64,000 nucleotides of DNA from Perca fluviatilis (Eukaryota > Chordata > Actinopteri > Perciformes > Percidae), in the NCBI RefSeq assembly GCF_010015445.1, contig NC_053118.1, forward strand, positions 19,291,437 through 19,355,436, read 5' to 3'. Below are positions 39,037 to 56,800 of this stretch, piece after piece. Each line of letters starts with the position of its first letter. The first letter of the stretch is position 1. The notes below the pieces were generated by a model. That model was not told the DNA's origin. It did no database searches and saw only the letters and a program-made list of their open reading frames with translations. Made by a program: the position numbers and the translations under genes.

Positions 39037-40582
39037 GGGCCCGTTTCAGGAAGGAGGTTCAACAAACTCTGAGTCTAACTCTGATGTCGGAGTTGATTTA
39101 CCCTGAGATGGGAAGCTCTGAGATTTTGGTTTCAGAACAGCTGATTTGAGTTGGTTCAATCAACTCAGAATAGGTTCAAGCATGTGCACCACCACAATAA
39201 AAAGGCAGCATGAATAGAGCCATGATACTACGATTCACCATGGTAACAACCACAAACAAACGGGTCGGCGGAAATACTCATGCGCACGTACAGCAAGTTT
39301 GAACATACTGTATATTTTGTTAAAAAAGCAACACAATGGCTGCTGCAAAAGAGCGAGAATTTGCGTGGGAGAAAATTGATGCTAGAGTAAATGCGTATAT
39401 TCCAATATAGTGTATATCATATATAATCACAAGTATAGTCTAATATTACTGGTGAAATGGTATTGAACCTATAATCTATTTAATTTAGGTTTAATGCTGC
39501 GGACGAAAAAGTACTAGGCCTACTAATCCCATTCTGAGGCTGCAGCACCATCATTAACAGAATTATAATTCATAATCTTTTATTTCAATCATCAATCATT
39601 CACCTGCAATACTGTGGAACTCCGTTTTAATGTCTCTTACTGGTTTGTGTCCAGGGAACACTACAAAAAAATTTAAAAAACGTTTCAGAGCGAGTCACAC
39701 TCTTCTGACGGTGCTTTGCTATACAGTGGCTTTACTACTATGCTCCGCATCACCAGTGTTGTAAAGAAAACTGCCGTTTGCAAAATAATAATATAATAAT
39801 ATAAAATGTAATGTGACACAAATAATCTTCTGGGATGTAGAGCATGTCCACGATGGGTGACGTTAGTGATATGAGGACGGATAAGGTTATGTGGGCTACA
39901 TATCTGATTGACTGGGAAGAAAAACAATACTGCTCAAATAGGAAGTTACCTGGAAATTAAAATGCGTCAGGGCCTCAATATCATCTCCCGATGTATGTTT
40001 AACTCCCTGTGAAGTAATACAGCTTCTTCATCAACGGGATCGTCGACAAAAGGAAATGCCATGTTTTGAGAAAAAAAAGTTTTATAGTCTGCCTAACATG
40101 GTTAATAAACCAACCCTGTTTTTTTATTCATGCCGATTTAAAAAAACAAATGTGCCTGATACAGACTGAATGAATGAGGAAATGAGAGAGCGCTGTGTCA
40201 GAGGGAGGAGACTGAAAGAAACTCAAGGTTTATTGAAGAAAACCTGCTCCCGACCAGGTTAGGTTCACAGGCTCAGTTACCATAGTAACTGACTCTGAGG
40301 TTAAGTTACCTCTCTTTCTGAAACATTACATGTCATTTAGCTGACTCTTTTATCCAAAGCGACTTACAATTGCTACATATGTCAGAGGTCGCACGCCTTT
40401 GGAGCAACTAGGGGTTAAGTGTCTTGCTCAGTGAAACGTTGGTTGATGTATCACAGTGGGAATCGAACCCAGGTCTCCCACACCAAAGGTACACGGAACA
40501 GAAACCAAAAACCCAGAGTTTCCCTCATCTCAGGGTTAACAAACTCAGAGTTTTCACTAAACCTGCTTTCTGAAACGGACCC
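39037..40582 (+). mobile_element. PIF/Harbinger-like element, decayed
   Basis: The ends GGGCCCGTTTCAGG and CTGAAACGGACCC are inverted repeats, and the similarity extends inward about 90 bp (GGTTCAACAAACTCTGAG against the complement of AACTCAGAGTTTTCACT). A frame at 39336 begins MAAAKEREFAWEKIDARVNA, which resembles the start of the Harbinger MYB/SANT protein but stops soon after. The target-site duplication is not clear. It lies in the first rxrb intron and carries a nested SINE. Confidence 0.65.
40324..40495 (-). mobile_element. tRNA-derived SINE nested in the Harbinger element
   Basis: The stretch from ACATTACATGTCATTTAGCT to CCCACACCAAAGGT is a widespread teleost SINE. Read on the minus strand it contains a perfect B box (GGGTTCGATTCCC, at 40458-40470), showing tRNA ancestry. 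The A box side is truncated. Confidence 0.7.
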
Positions 40583-40831
40583 ATGGTCAAGATAGACAGA
40601 AGAACAAAAAGTATTAGAGACAGGGACAGAAAACGATACAAAATAATTGAAATTGGCAATTAGAATTCTGTTGATTGACTTAATCTTAGCTCTACTTGCA
40701 ATCACAAGTCACAGTAAAGACAGATATTTGTTTCAAGTTCAATCAAAAAACTCATAATTCCTTTTGTGTCACCCTCAGATTGATATCCTTCAGACGGGAC
40801 CGCCTCCTCTCCACTGGGTAGCTTACTAGCC

Positions 40832-46768
<5,937 letters not shown>

Positions 46769-47503
46769 ATAGGAAACGCGTACTGTGGTTAGGTTTAGAT
46801 AGCTGAAGTCTGGGAAGCTGGAGTGGGACTGGAGTGGCACTTTAAGTTCTTTGAAGATTTGTCAATTTGTCTCACTGCTGTCTGGGTTACACTATTTTAG
46901 TGCAGCACAGATTTGCTCTTTAGACCAAACCCAAGGCTTGGCATGATCTACAAGCTGGTGCTATATGTTGAAATAACTTCATGAGTAACTAAGTATTTTT
47001 AAAAATGTAAACATTTACATATTTCTCTCACAGGAACTATAATTTGGGTATACATTTTTATATAAGCTTTTTAGACCTCTTAAACATCAAGCTTCAGTTG
47101 TTTCTCCAACTGAACTGATCCCCAAAACCTATTTTTTAAAAGGAAGGCATCCTGAATCATGTGTATGCATTAAGGACGTAGTCTTCTTTTTATAATTTGT
47201 AATTCAAGCCAGCTCTAAAAGAATATAGTTGTCACCGGGAACTGTGTCCAACAACAGCTCTGAGTTTACTTGTATCCATGGCAGGAGATTAATTCCTAAC
47301 AGTGACCCTGCGATAGAAGACAAGTCAGCGGTTGAAAACTGTCAGGTCGGACTTGTCTGTGTTAATTGAGGATCAGCTTTATGTGTCTGGTAATACACAA
47401 TTAGTGTTGTTTACTTCTTTGCCATTTTATAAATCTAATCACTTTGTGGTTAACGATTAAACTGCACTGCACACTTGCTATGTACTATTTCTAAAACACT
47501 TTT

Positions 47504-47509
47504 AATAAA
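47504..47509 (+). terminator. Polyadenylation signal candidate for rxrb
   Basis: AATAAA about 735 nt after the rxrb stop codon, followed by a T/G-rich tract (GTTTTGTCTTTTGGTG). This implies a 3' UTR of about 0.75 kb. Confidence 0.6.
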
Positions 47510-48379
47510 CACCTGACCTTTAATAGTCAGGCGTTTTGTCTTTTGGTGCTATTTCAGTAATAATTTGACATTATTGGTGCAGATGCACACCAAACCACAA
47601 ACCTAAGAAAAATATGCAAAACTGAAAATCCCTTTTGTTAATTTTTGTTAAAAAAAATGTAGCAATATAAAATATAAACCGCGTAAGAGCTTTCTGCCTG
47701 TCAGTCATTCAGGGGTTTTACAAAGTAAATCATGTCTGGTGGAAAGGGAATACTCCATTTTGTAATTTATCTATACAATTGAAAGGTACTGTGCAAAAGT
47801 AATTGTTCAGGGAAAATGTATATTGATAAATTTGAGTTATGATCAGGATATACAAATTATATAATTCTTAATATGTGCCCTTGTTTTTAGTTTTCAGCTA
47901 GTATAAAGCAGAACATGTCTTGGGTTGCACTGGATTTGCTGAGACTGTTTCAGCTGATTTTTATTTTGTTTTGTTCTTTTTCTTTTATGCTCAATTGTTC
48001 TTTTCCAAACTTTCCCCCCCTTTTTGTAGGTAGCTGTCTTGTTCATCGTTATGTTTCTGCAACATATTAAAAAGCAAACCATAATCACATTTAGATCCAT
48101 AACACCTGTGGACGTATAGGAATTTTAAACAAGACCAAATGGGGTCTGTGTGATGGCCACGTGTTAACCCCAGATGAGCTGTATTGGTGAGCTTGTCATC
48201 AACCTCTATATGCTCTTGAACATAAAGTGACTTGAAGCATGGGTTGTGTGGACTGAAAATAAAGAGGCTTAAGTTTTCTTTGGTTTTCTTTTTTTCCACG
48301 AAAGTGTTAGATGTGACACATATTTTTCTAAAACAACACAATTGAAAGATGTAGTAAAAACAAATAGTCCAGAAGATGT

Positions 48380-50873
48380 TTCAACGAGCCTTTTTATTGT
48401 ATGTGTTACATAGTTTTTGCTGTGGGCATAGACGCAATAGAAGCCTTGGTTGTATAGCATTTGTGTCAAAAGTTCCACAGTGATGTTATGGCACAGGCAG
48501 CAACGTGTGTGGTGGGCTAATGTTAAAAGAAGAAAATGTTGAGTGCAATGAAATCAAAGGCTTCTAAGGGATTCCACAGGACTAGCTGGTGAACTTCATC
48601 TCTGCACGTTTTCACTACGGTTGTTTACTTTGCAGTCTGTGAAGTAAAAAGGTTTAATAACACAAACCGTACAGCTCTGAGAACCAAAGTGAACCTCCTT
48701 TTTATATCAAGCAGAAGTGACACCTTTTTAAACCAAGTATAGCTTGGTTTGCTTAAATTATATTTAGAATAATACTGCTTTTAGTCTATTATACACTATT
48801 CTACACATGGAGCAAAAAAACCAAAATGGAACAACAAAGACCTTGTACATAATTTTACAGCATTCCCCCTATATTACTTTACACATCTATTCTGTCTTGT
48901 TTTTGACAAAAATCAGTACAATCTGGGAAACACAATGAGCTTCCCCCCACCCCCCTCACTAACTTCAATTCTACTAAGTTGCATGCTACACATTGAGTCT
49001 AAGGTGCTGAATAGTTTTCAGTTAATTCTTCAAAAAAAACAAAATAAACGTACTGCTGGTGTGGTTTTATTTAGCTTTATCATGATGTTGCGCTAGATTC
49101 TTGTTTCTCTCAATGGCTATGTTTCCATCACAGTGAAAATTTGCTAGTGGATAGATTTACCTTGCCATGATATAAACTGAAATGATTATTAATTAAGCCA
49201 AGGCCATTCCAAATTAATAGCACTACGACTTCATCAATAGTTCAACCTACATAATAATAAAAACGGTGGGCTCTTTCTTTTTCACTTCAATACAGATTTA
49301 CATGTTTTAAAATAGATAAATAATGGACATTTAATGTGCGTCCATATTACTAATTCTCATGTAAACCCTGATGTGCACATTCATAGTTAGGGGATGAATG
49401 TCCAATGACTGACAAACTGAGATCTCCAGTGATTCCAGTTAAACTACATATTAATTTGGCCTGGTCTATTTTTAACTTATATTTTACTGAGATCTTGACT
49501 GGAGTGGAACAATGCATGTCTGTGTTCTACAGTAAGGCAACAGGATACAGCTAATGTGCATGACCAATCCTAAATTTTCATAAATACTTTAAAGCTATCT
49601 TCATAACATACTATTTGATCCAAGACATAACATGGGAAAAAAATGGTTTAAAAACACTGGTTAAAAATAAATCACAGCTCGTGAATGATGTACGTTGCAG
49701 TATTATCCTCTTGCTTGCTCCTCAGACTGCACATCTGTAACATTTTCTTGATTATATGTCCCTGAAAACGTCTTAATAAATAACTGTCTCTGAAAGGCAC
49801 TCTGAGATGTGCAGCTCATAGTTTCTAGAAGATAAAACTACATAACTCTGAAGATTGCTCACCTGTTAACACTGCGTCTGCCTTCCTCATACTGTCTCCA
49901 ACTGTTTAGTCCATCAGTGAGAATAGTTCACACATGATGCAACTTGAATACGTTTGTACATTTGTGTACAACCTACAAATATTGAGAATTAGTCTGACAC
50001 TAGTGGTATCACCCGCAGTAACAGAACTTTAAAAAGATGTTTCTCTGGTAAATCCTTCTTATCCAGTCAACTAACAGATATTTGACAAAGCTTTAGATGC
50101 TCATCTGCCTCGAATGTGTCCACTTTGATTAGACATTAAAAACTGTGCTACTGTTGATTTGCTGGTTAAACGGTTGAGTATATTTCAGATGTCAGTGGTT
50201 CATCAGTGTCAAGGATTTCACATTCCATTGATACCAAACTCTTATTTCCAGTGCAATTGTTCCTTATTTGAGCACCTTCTTGAGCAAAATGAAGAAGAAA
50301 AAAAAACACAAACTACTACAGTAGTATATAACAGAATAACCTTCTGCACAAAGCCATCTATTCAACAGATGAAATGTCTTTAATTTTCTCTAAAGCTGCA
50401 GGGCTGACACTAAAACCAAGCAGCGGAGAGTTTAGTGTCTGTGCCACACTTCTTGCCCTTTGGATTCAGTCAAGGCCACTGAGATTGAAGCACACACACT
50501 CTTGATGCCCTCCACCGTAAAAAAAAACAACACTTTTGCACAGTTTGTATATAATGTCACGTTCAAAGGGTGATTGTGAGTAAGCCTTGTGAGTGCACGT
50601 CATTGATGTTTTTTCAGCAGTAGCAAAGCTTAGTGGTTTGGATGCAGCGCTCCATTTCTGCTCTCTCTGACCGTCGGTTCATGAATAAAACTTTTTTTCC
50701 ACTCTCTTCAGGAAGCACTGGTGTCAAGCCTATGTACCAAACGCATAAAGATGAGGTCAACTCATTGAAGCTGGGAGGGATTTTAGTGCCAAGCCAGAGT
50801 GGAGTGGGTTGCCAGGTTAGGAGTAGGAATTGGAGGGGCAGTGAAAGGGTTCCCAGACGTCCTTATGTCCACC
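48380..50873 (-). other. Probable fhod3 3' UTR
   Basis: There is no coding sequence between the formin stop codon and a minus-strand AATAAA (TTTATT at 48393-48398). The region is AT-rich with no recognised repeat. If that signal is used the 3' UTR is about 2.5 kb, and the gene ends about 0.9 kb from the end of rxrb, tail to tail. Confidence 0.45.
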
Positions 50874-53800
50874 TCACACCTGCATCTCTGAACCACTGGA
50901 CAAGCCGAGAGCATTTGCCTCCTCTGTTGTCAAACCATTCTTCAGTGTCCTCCTCACTGTGCAGACAGGATTAAAAGTGTATTATTACAGTGTTTGCACA
51001 TGCAGCTGATTGCATGTCTCTGTGCATGATAATAAACAATGCCAATTGGCCAATAGTTGACACGACTCACATGATTTTCGGTTGGCTCGGGACCGCCTCC
51101 TCTCCCGAGGTTGCGTCCGCTGGCTGGGCCCCTGAGTGGCTGACCTAACAATCCTCTCCATGATCTCATCAGCTGTATCATCTGTGCAGTTCACTGGGTC
51201 GTCACTGGCAGAGCACCATGGGGGAACACACCCTAAAAAAGTAAGGTCAGAATGGATAGGAAAACAACAGACATATTGTATTTTAGGGCAGGTTTAAGAA
51301 ATCTCTACTGTCTACAGCCAAAGAAGTCATATGTATGTCATAAAAAAGTCATGAAAAGTAATAGTATAGTATGTCATAGAAAGTCATAGTATATGTCATG
51401 AAAACTTCTATAAAGTCACAGTGATAAAAAGTTATAGTTTAGAATGTCGAAAAAAAGTGATCAAAATAAGTCATAGCATAGTATCTCAAAAACTGCATTT
51501 ATCTCTACAAAACAACAGGTTGGGAAAGTGAATGACCGAAACAAATTGTTTCTCTACATCTATTAGTATATTTCATTCCTGTAAAGTAGGTCTTGAAACT
51601 AATTCCACCCTGTAGGATTTGAACACTGAACCTTCTGTCTTCAAGTCATTCTCTTATTACGCTAAACTATGACCTTACATACAAGTTCATGGTTTTGGCA
51701 TATTTATCTCTTTCACTTCACATAGCATGTCGGAAAAAAGTCATAGTATAGTATTTAAAAAAAAGTGATAAAAAAGTCATAGTATAGCATGTCGAAAAAA
51801 GTGTTGAAAAAGTCATAGTATGGTATGTCGAAAACTGCATTTATCTCTCCAAAACAAAAGGTTGGGAAAGAGGAACAAAACTCTCCTCTACATCTATATT
51901 TCATTCCTGTTAAGTAGGTCTTGAAACTAATTGCACCCTATTCGATTTGAACACTGAACCTTCTGTCTTCCAGTCATTCTCTTATTACTGTAAGCTACTG
52001 ACCTGATACAAAAGTTATGTTTTTGGCATATTTGTTTCTTTCACTTAGTATAATGGACTTCAAAACTTAATGAAACATACAGTATTTGAACACCTGAACT
52101 TCTGTCTTCCAATCATTCTCTTATCTCTCTAAGCTATCTGAACTTAATAAAAGTTATGTTTTTGGCATATTTATCTCTTTTGCTCAGTACATTGGACCTC
52201 AAAACTAAATGAAACATATAGATTTGAACACCCAACCCTCTGTCTTCCAATCATTCTCTTATCACTATAAGCTATCTGACCTGACAGGAGAGATTATGAT
52301 TTTGGCATATTCGTCTCTTCAACTTAGTACAGCTGGAAACGTAAAATTAGCCGAGTGACTAACACTGGCGCATTTACAGAAATATTGATTAATGTGCATT
52401 GTCCTAATCAAATAAAAACTTACAATTTGAACAATCATTCTTCTGTCGTTCAATCCAAATCTTATCACCTTAAGCTATCTGACCTGACAGGAAGATTGTT
52501 TTCATAAAAAAGTCATAGTATAGTAAACAAGTGATAAAAAAGTGATAGTATAGCATGTCTAAAAAAGTCATGGTATAGTATGTCAAAAAAAGTGATAAAA
52601 AAGTGATAGCATGTCTAAAAAAGTCAATAGTATGTCAAAAAAGTGATCAAAAAGTTATAGTATAGTATGTCGAAAAATGTCATCGTATGGCATGTCAAAA
52701 AACGTTATTAAAAAATCATAGCATAACATGCTGAAAAAAGTAATAAAAAAGTGATATTACAGTATGTCGAAAAAAAATTATGAAAAAGTCATAGTATAGC
52801 ATGTCGAAAAAAGTGATAAAAAAGTCAGAGACTAGCATGTTAAAAAAATGATAAAAAAGTTGTAGTATAGTATATCAAAAAAGTTATAGTATAGCATGTC
52901 AAAAAACGTCAGTATAGAATGTCAAAAAAAATCATAGTATAGCATGTCGAAAAGTGATTAAAAAGTCAGTATAGAATGTCGAGAAAAGTGATAAAAAGTA
53001 ATGTCGAAAAAAGTGATAAAAAAGTCATAGTATAGCATGTCGAAAAATGTTATCGTATGGCATGTCGAAAAAAGTTATAAAAAAATCATAGCATAACATG
53101 CTGAAAAAAGTGATAAAAAAGTGATATTACAGTATGTCGAAAAAAAATTATGAAAAAGTCATAGTATAGCATGTCGAAAAAAGTGATAAAAAAGTCAGAG
53201 ACTAACATGTTAAAAAAATGATAAAAAAGTTGTAGTATAGTATGTCAAAAAAGTTATAGTATAGTATGTCGAAAAAATTGATAAAAAAGTCATAGTATGG
53301 CATGTTGGAAAAAGTCAGTATAGAATGTCAAAAAAAATCATAGTATAGCATGTCAAAAAGTGATTAAAAAGTATTAGTATAGCATGTCGAAAAAAGTAAT
53401 AAAAAACTCATAGTACAGTATGTCAAAAAAAGTGATAAAAAACTCATAGTACAGTATGTCAAAAAAAGTGATAAAAAATCATAGTATAGTATGTCGAAAA
53501 AAGTGACTATGGTATAGAATGTCGAAAAAAGTGATAAAAAGTAACGTCGAAAAAAGTGATCAAAAAGTCATAGTATAGCATGTCGAAAAATTTTATCATA
53601 TGGCACGTCGAAAAAAAGTTATTAAAAAAGTCATTGTATATAGCATGTCAAAAAAAGTCATAGTATAGTATGTCAAAAAAGTGATAGTATAGCATGTCGA
53701 AAAATTTTATCGTATGGCACGTCGAAAAAAAGTTATTAAAAAAGTCATTGTATATAGCATGTCAAAAAAAGTCATAGTATAGTATGTCAAAAAAGTGATA

Positions 53801-56800
53801 GTATAGCATGTCAAAAAAAGTCAGTATAGTATGTCAAAAAAAGTGATAAAAAGTGATAGCATAGCATGTCGAAAAATGTTATAGTATAGTATGTCAAAAA
53901 AATTGATAAAAAAGTCATAGTATGGCATGTTGGAAAAAGTCAGTATAGAATGTCAAAAAAAATCATAGTATAGCATGTCAAAAAGTGATTAAAAAGTCAT
54001 TGTATATAGCATGTCAAAAAAAGTCATAGTATAGTATGTCAAAAAAGTGATAGTATAGCATGTCAAAAAAAGTCAGTATAGTATGTCAAAAAAAGTGATA
54101 GCATAGCATGTCGAAAAATGTTATCGTATGGCATGTCGAAAAAAGTGATATAAAAAGTCATAGCATAGTATGTCAAAAACTGCATTTATCTCTCTCTAAA
54201 AACGCGTTTAAAAAGTCATAGTAGAGTATGTCGAAAAAAGTGATCAAAAATTCAAAGAATAGTATGTCAAAAAAGTGATGAAAAAGTCATAGTATAGTAG
54301 GTCGAAAAAGTCATAGTATAATATGTCGAAAAAAGTGATTTAAAAAGTCATAGTAGAGTATGTCGAAAAAAGTGATAACAAATTCAAAGTATAGTATGTC
54401 AAAAAGTGTTAGAAAAGTCATAGCATAGTATGTCGAAAAAAGTGATAAAAAGTCATAGTTTAGTATGTCAAAAAAGTGATAAAAAGTCATAGCATAGTAT
54501 GTTGAAAAAAGTGATAGAAAAGTCATAGTATAGCATGTCAAAAAAAGTCATAGTATGGTATGTTGAAAAAAGTGATCAAAAAGTCATAGAATAGTATGTC
54601 GAAAAAAGTGATAAAAAGTCAATATAGCATCGTCCTTCTTAATGTTTTTTCCCCTGATGTGGCCCTAATGCTCCGTCATAATAGTATGTCATAAAAATGT
54701 CATAAAACTCATAGTATAGTATGTAATTTAGGACTTTTTTATGACATACTATAAAATGACTTTTTATGACATACTATACTGTGACTTTTTATGATCTAAA
54801 AAAAGTCATAAAAAGTCATAGTATAGCATGTCATAATAAGTCATAGAATTGTTTGTCATAAAAGGTCATGGTAGAGTGTCATGAAAAATCATAGTATAGC
54901 GTGTCAAAAAAATGTATAAAAAAGTCATAATATAGCATGTTATTAAAAGTCATAAAAAGTTATAGTATAGTATGTCATAAAAAATCATAGTATAGTATGC
55001 CATAAAAAAGTCATAAAAAGTAATAGAATAGTTTGCCAAAAAAAGTCATAAAAAGTCATATTATAGTATGTCATAGAAAAGACATAAAAAGTCATAGTAT
55101 ATATGCCATAAAAATAAAAAAAGTAATATAGTACGTCATTTAAAAGTCATACTTACTATACAGGGGCTGTAACAGTAGAACATGTTTGTGAGACTGACCT
55201 CGGGTGCTTTTGGCTCTGGTGCGTGTACGGAGGCCTGGCACCGTGGACGTCACGCTCTCTCCGTCCTGCAGGCTACTCTTTAGCACGGCCTTCATGTTCT
55301 CATGTTCAGCTGCATCTTCAGCATACTGGATACCCTGAGGCTGGCTGTCCTGTGCGTCTGATGGGCCACCGCCAAATTTACCACTCTGGAGGGGGAGGAC
55401 ACAGGATTACTATATCTGACATTTTATAAGTAGGAGATGGTGAAACTCAGCTCCATGCTCTGGCTCTTTTAGTATTTGGGAAGAACCACAAGAAAAATAT
55501 AAAAATATCAAACTTGTCATACAGGTTAAGCTTTACTTGTGACACAACACGTTCCAGCCTAGAATAAGAACAATTAGTCATTTTGAATAGTTGAAAGTTT
55601 CACATACACATTTGAAGGGTTTATTCTGAGACACAAAAGAAAAAAAATCCCCATGATAATGATGCAGACATGCCAGGTTTAAGAGTACAGCTTCCCTTTC
55701 TGAGGTCCATTCATTTCTACCAGGAAGTAGATGTGACTCCTCCTAGTGAGATTCTCTCAACACTGCAGCCAACATCATGCAGACACCTTCTTTTCTCTCC
55801 TTTTCATCACCTTCAAGCTTCCTCATTCATGTAAGGTCACACGCACACACAGAACCTGACGGTCTCACTGATGACTTGTCCTTTGTTAATCCTCATAAAT
55901 ACATCCGTTATTGTTCAAAGTTATGACAGCAGTCCGGTTGAATGTTAGTCACAACAAAAGTTCACATGCACTTGTTTACACACAAAGTGAGCACCCTACC
56001 TCACTACCATCTTCATCCTCACTCTACAGAGATAAAGGAAATGGAAGAAAAAAAGCCAAACGGTGTGTTGTAAATACTGTAAATTGCTAGTGTCAAGTGA
56101 AAACTTTTCATATACAAAGTGACAAATATTTAGGAAACTGTTTTTATGTTTTCAGATTAATATACACACTACTGAGTTATCTAATTGTTTTTTTTTTACA
56201 AAGGTTGTAGCATTTTCTCAAATCATAAAGACGCATGTAATCCATAATTTGTGTCATAAACATTAAAGAAATCGTTTAATATTTTGAGAAACACGGTTAT
56301 TTACTTTTTTGCATAGAGTTAGACAAGAAGATTATACTCTGATACCACATGTCTGTACATTAAATATGGACATGGGCAGCCTGCTAGCTTGGCTTAGCAT
56401 TCATACTGGGAACCAAAAGATTTTGCCTACCGCCACCTCCAAAGCTCAGTAATTAACACATTATATCTTGTTTGTACAAAATAAAAATAAAATTGTTACC
56501 TAGGGGTTATTGGTAGTCGGATTTTGTCATGGACAGAACAAGGCTGTTTGCACCTGCCTGCTTTTACTCTATATGCTAGTCTAAGCTAACCGTCATTTTA
56601 AACAAACAGATAAATCATCTCATGCAACTCTCAGCAAGAAAGTGATGTCAAACTATTCCTTTAAATATCAAAACTTCTATGAGATTTTAACCTCCCTATA
56701 CCATAAGAAACATTGCAGATACTGTATAAGCTTTGGAACAGTGGAGCATATTTGACTGAACATCTTTGTAAGAGTGTGGTTAAGGTATGGGCCTTGTTTT

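Noticed and set aside
51600..52500. Functional tRNA genes
   Set aside because: Only box-like motifs are visible; the copies are degenerate and I cannot draw a full cloverleaf with matching acceptor stem.
54311..54541. 76-codon hydrophobic minus-strand frame
   Set aside because: It is a frame through the minisatellite with repeated [13 protein letters not shown] units and no gene signals.
51300..55160. CRISPR-like array of regular repeats and spacers
   Set aside because: Units vary in length and sequence, have no unique spacers and sit in a vertebrate intron; this is a minisatellite.
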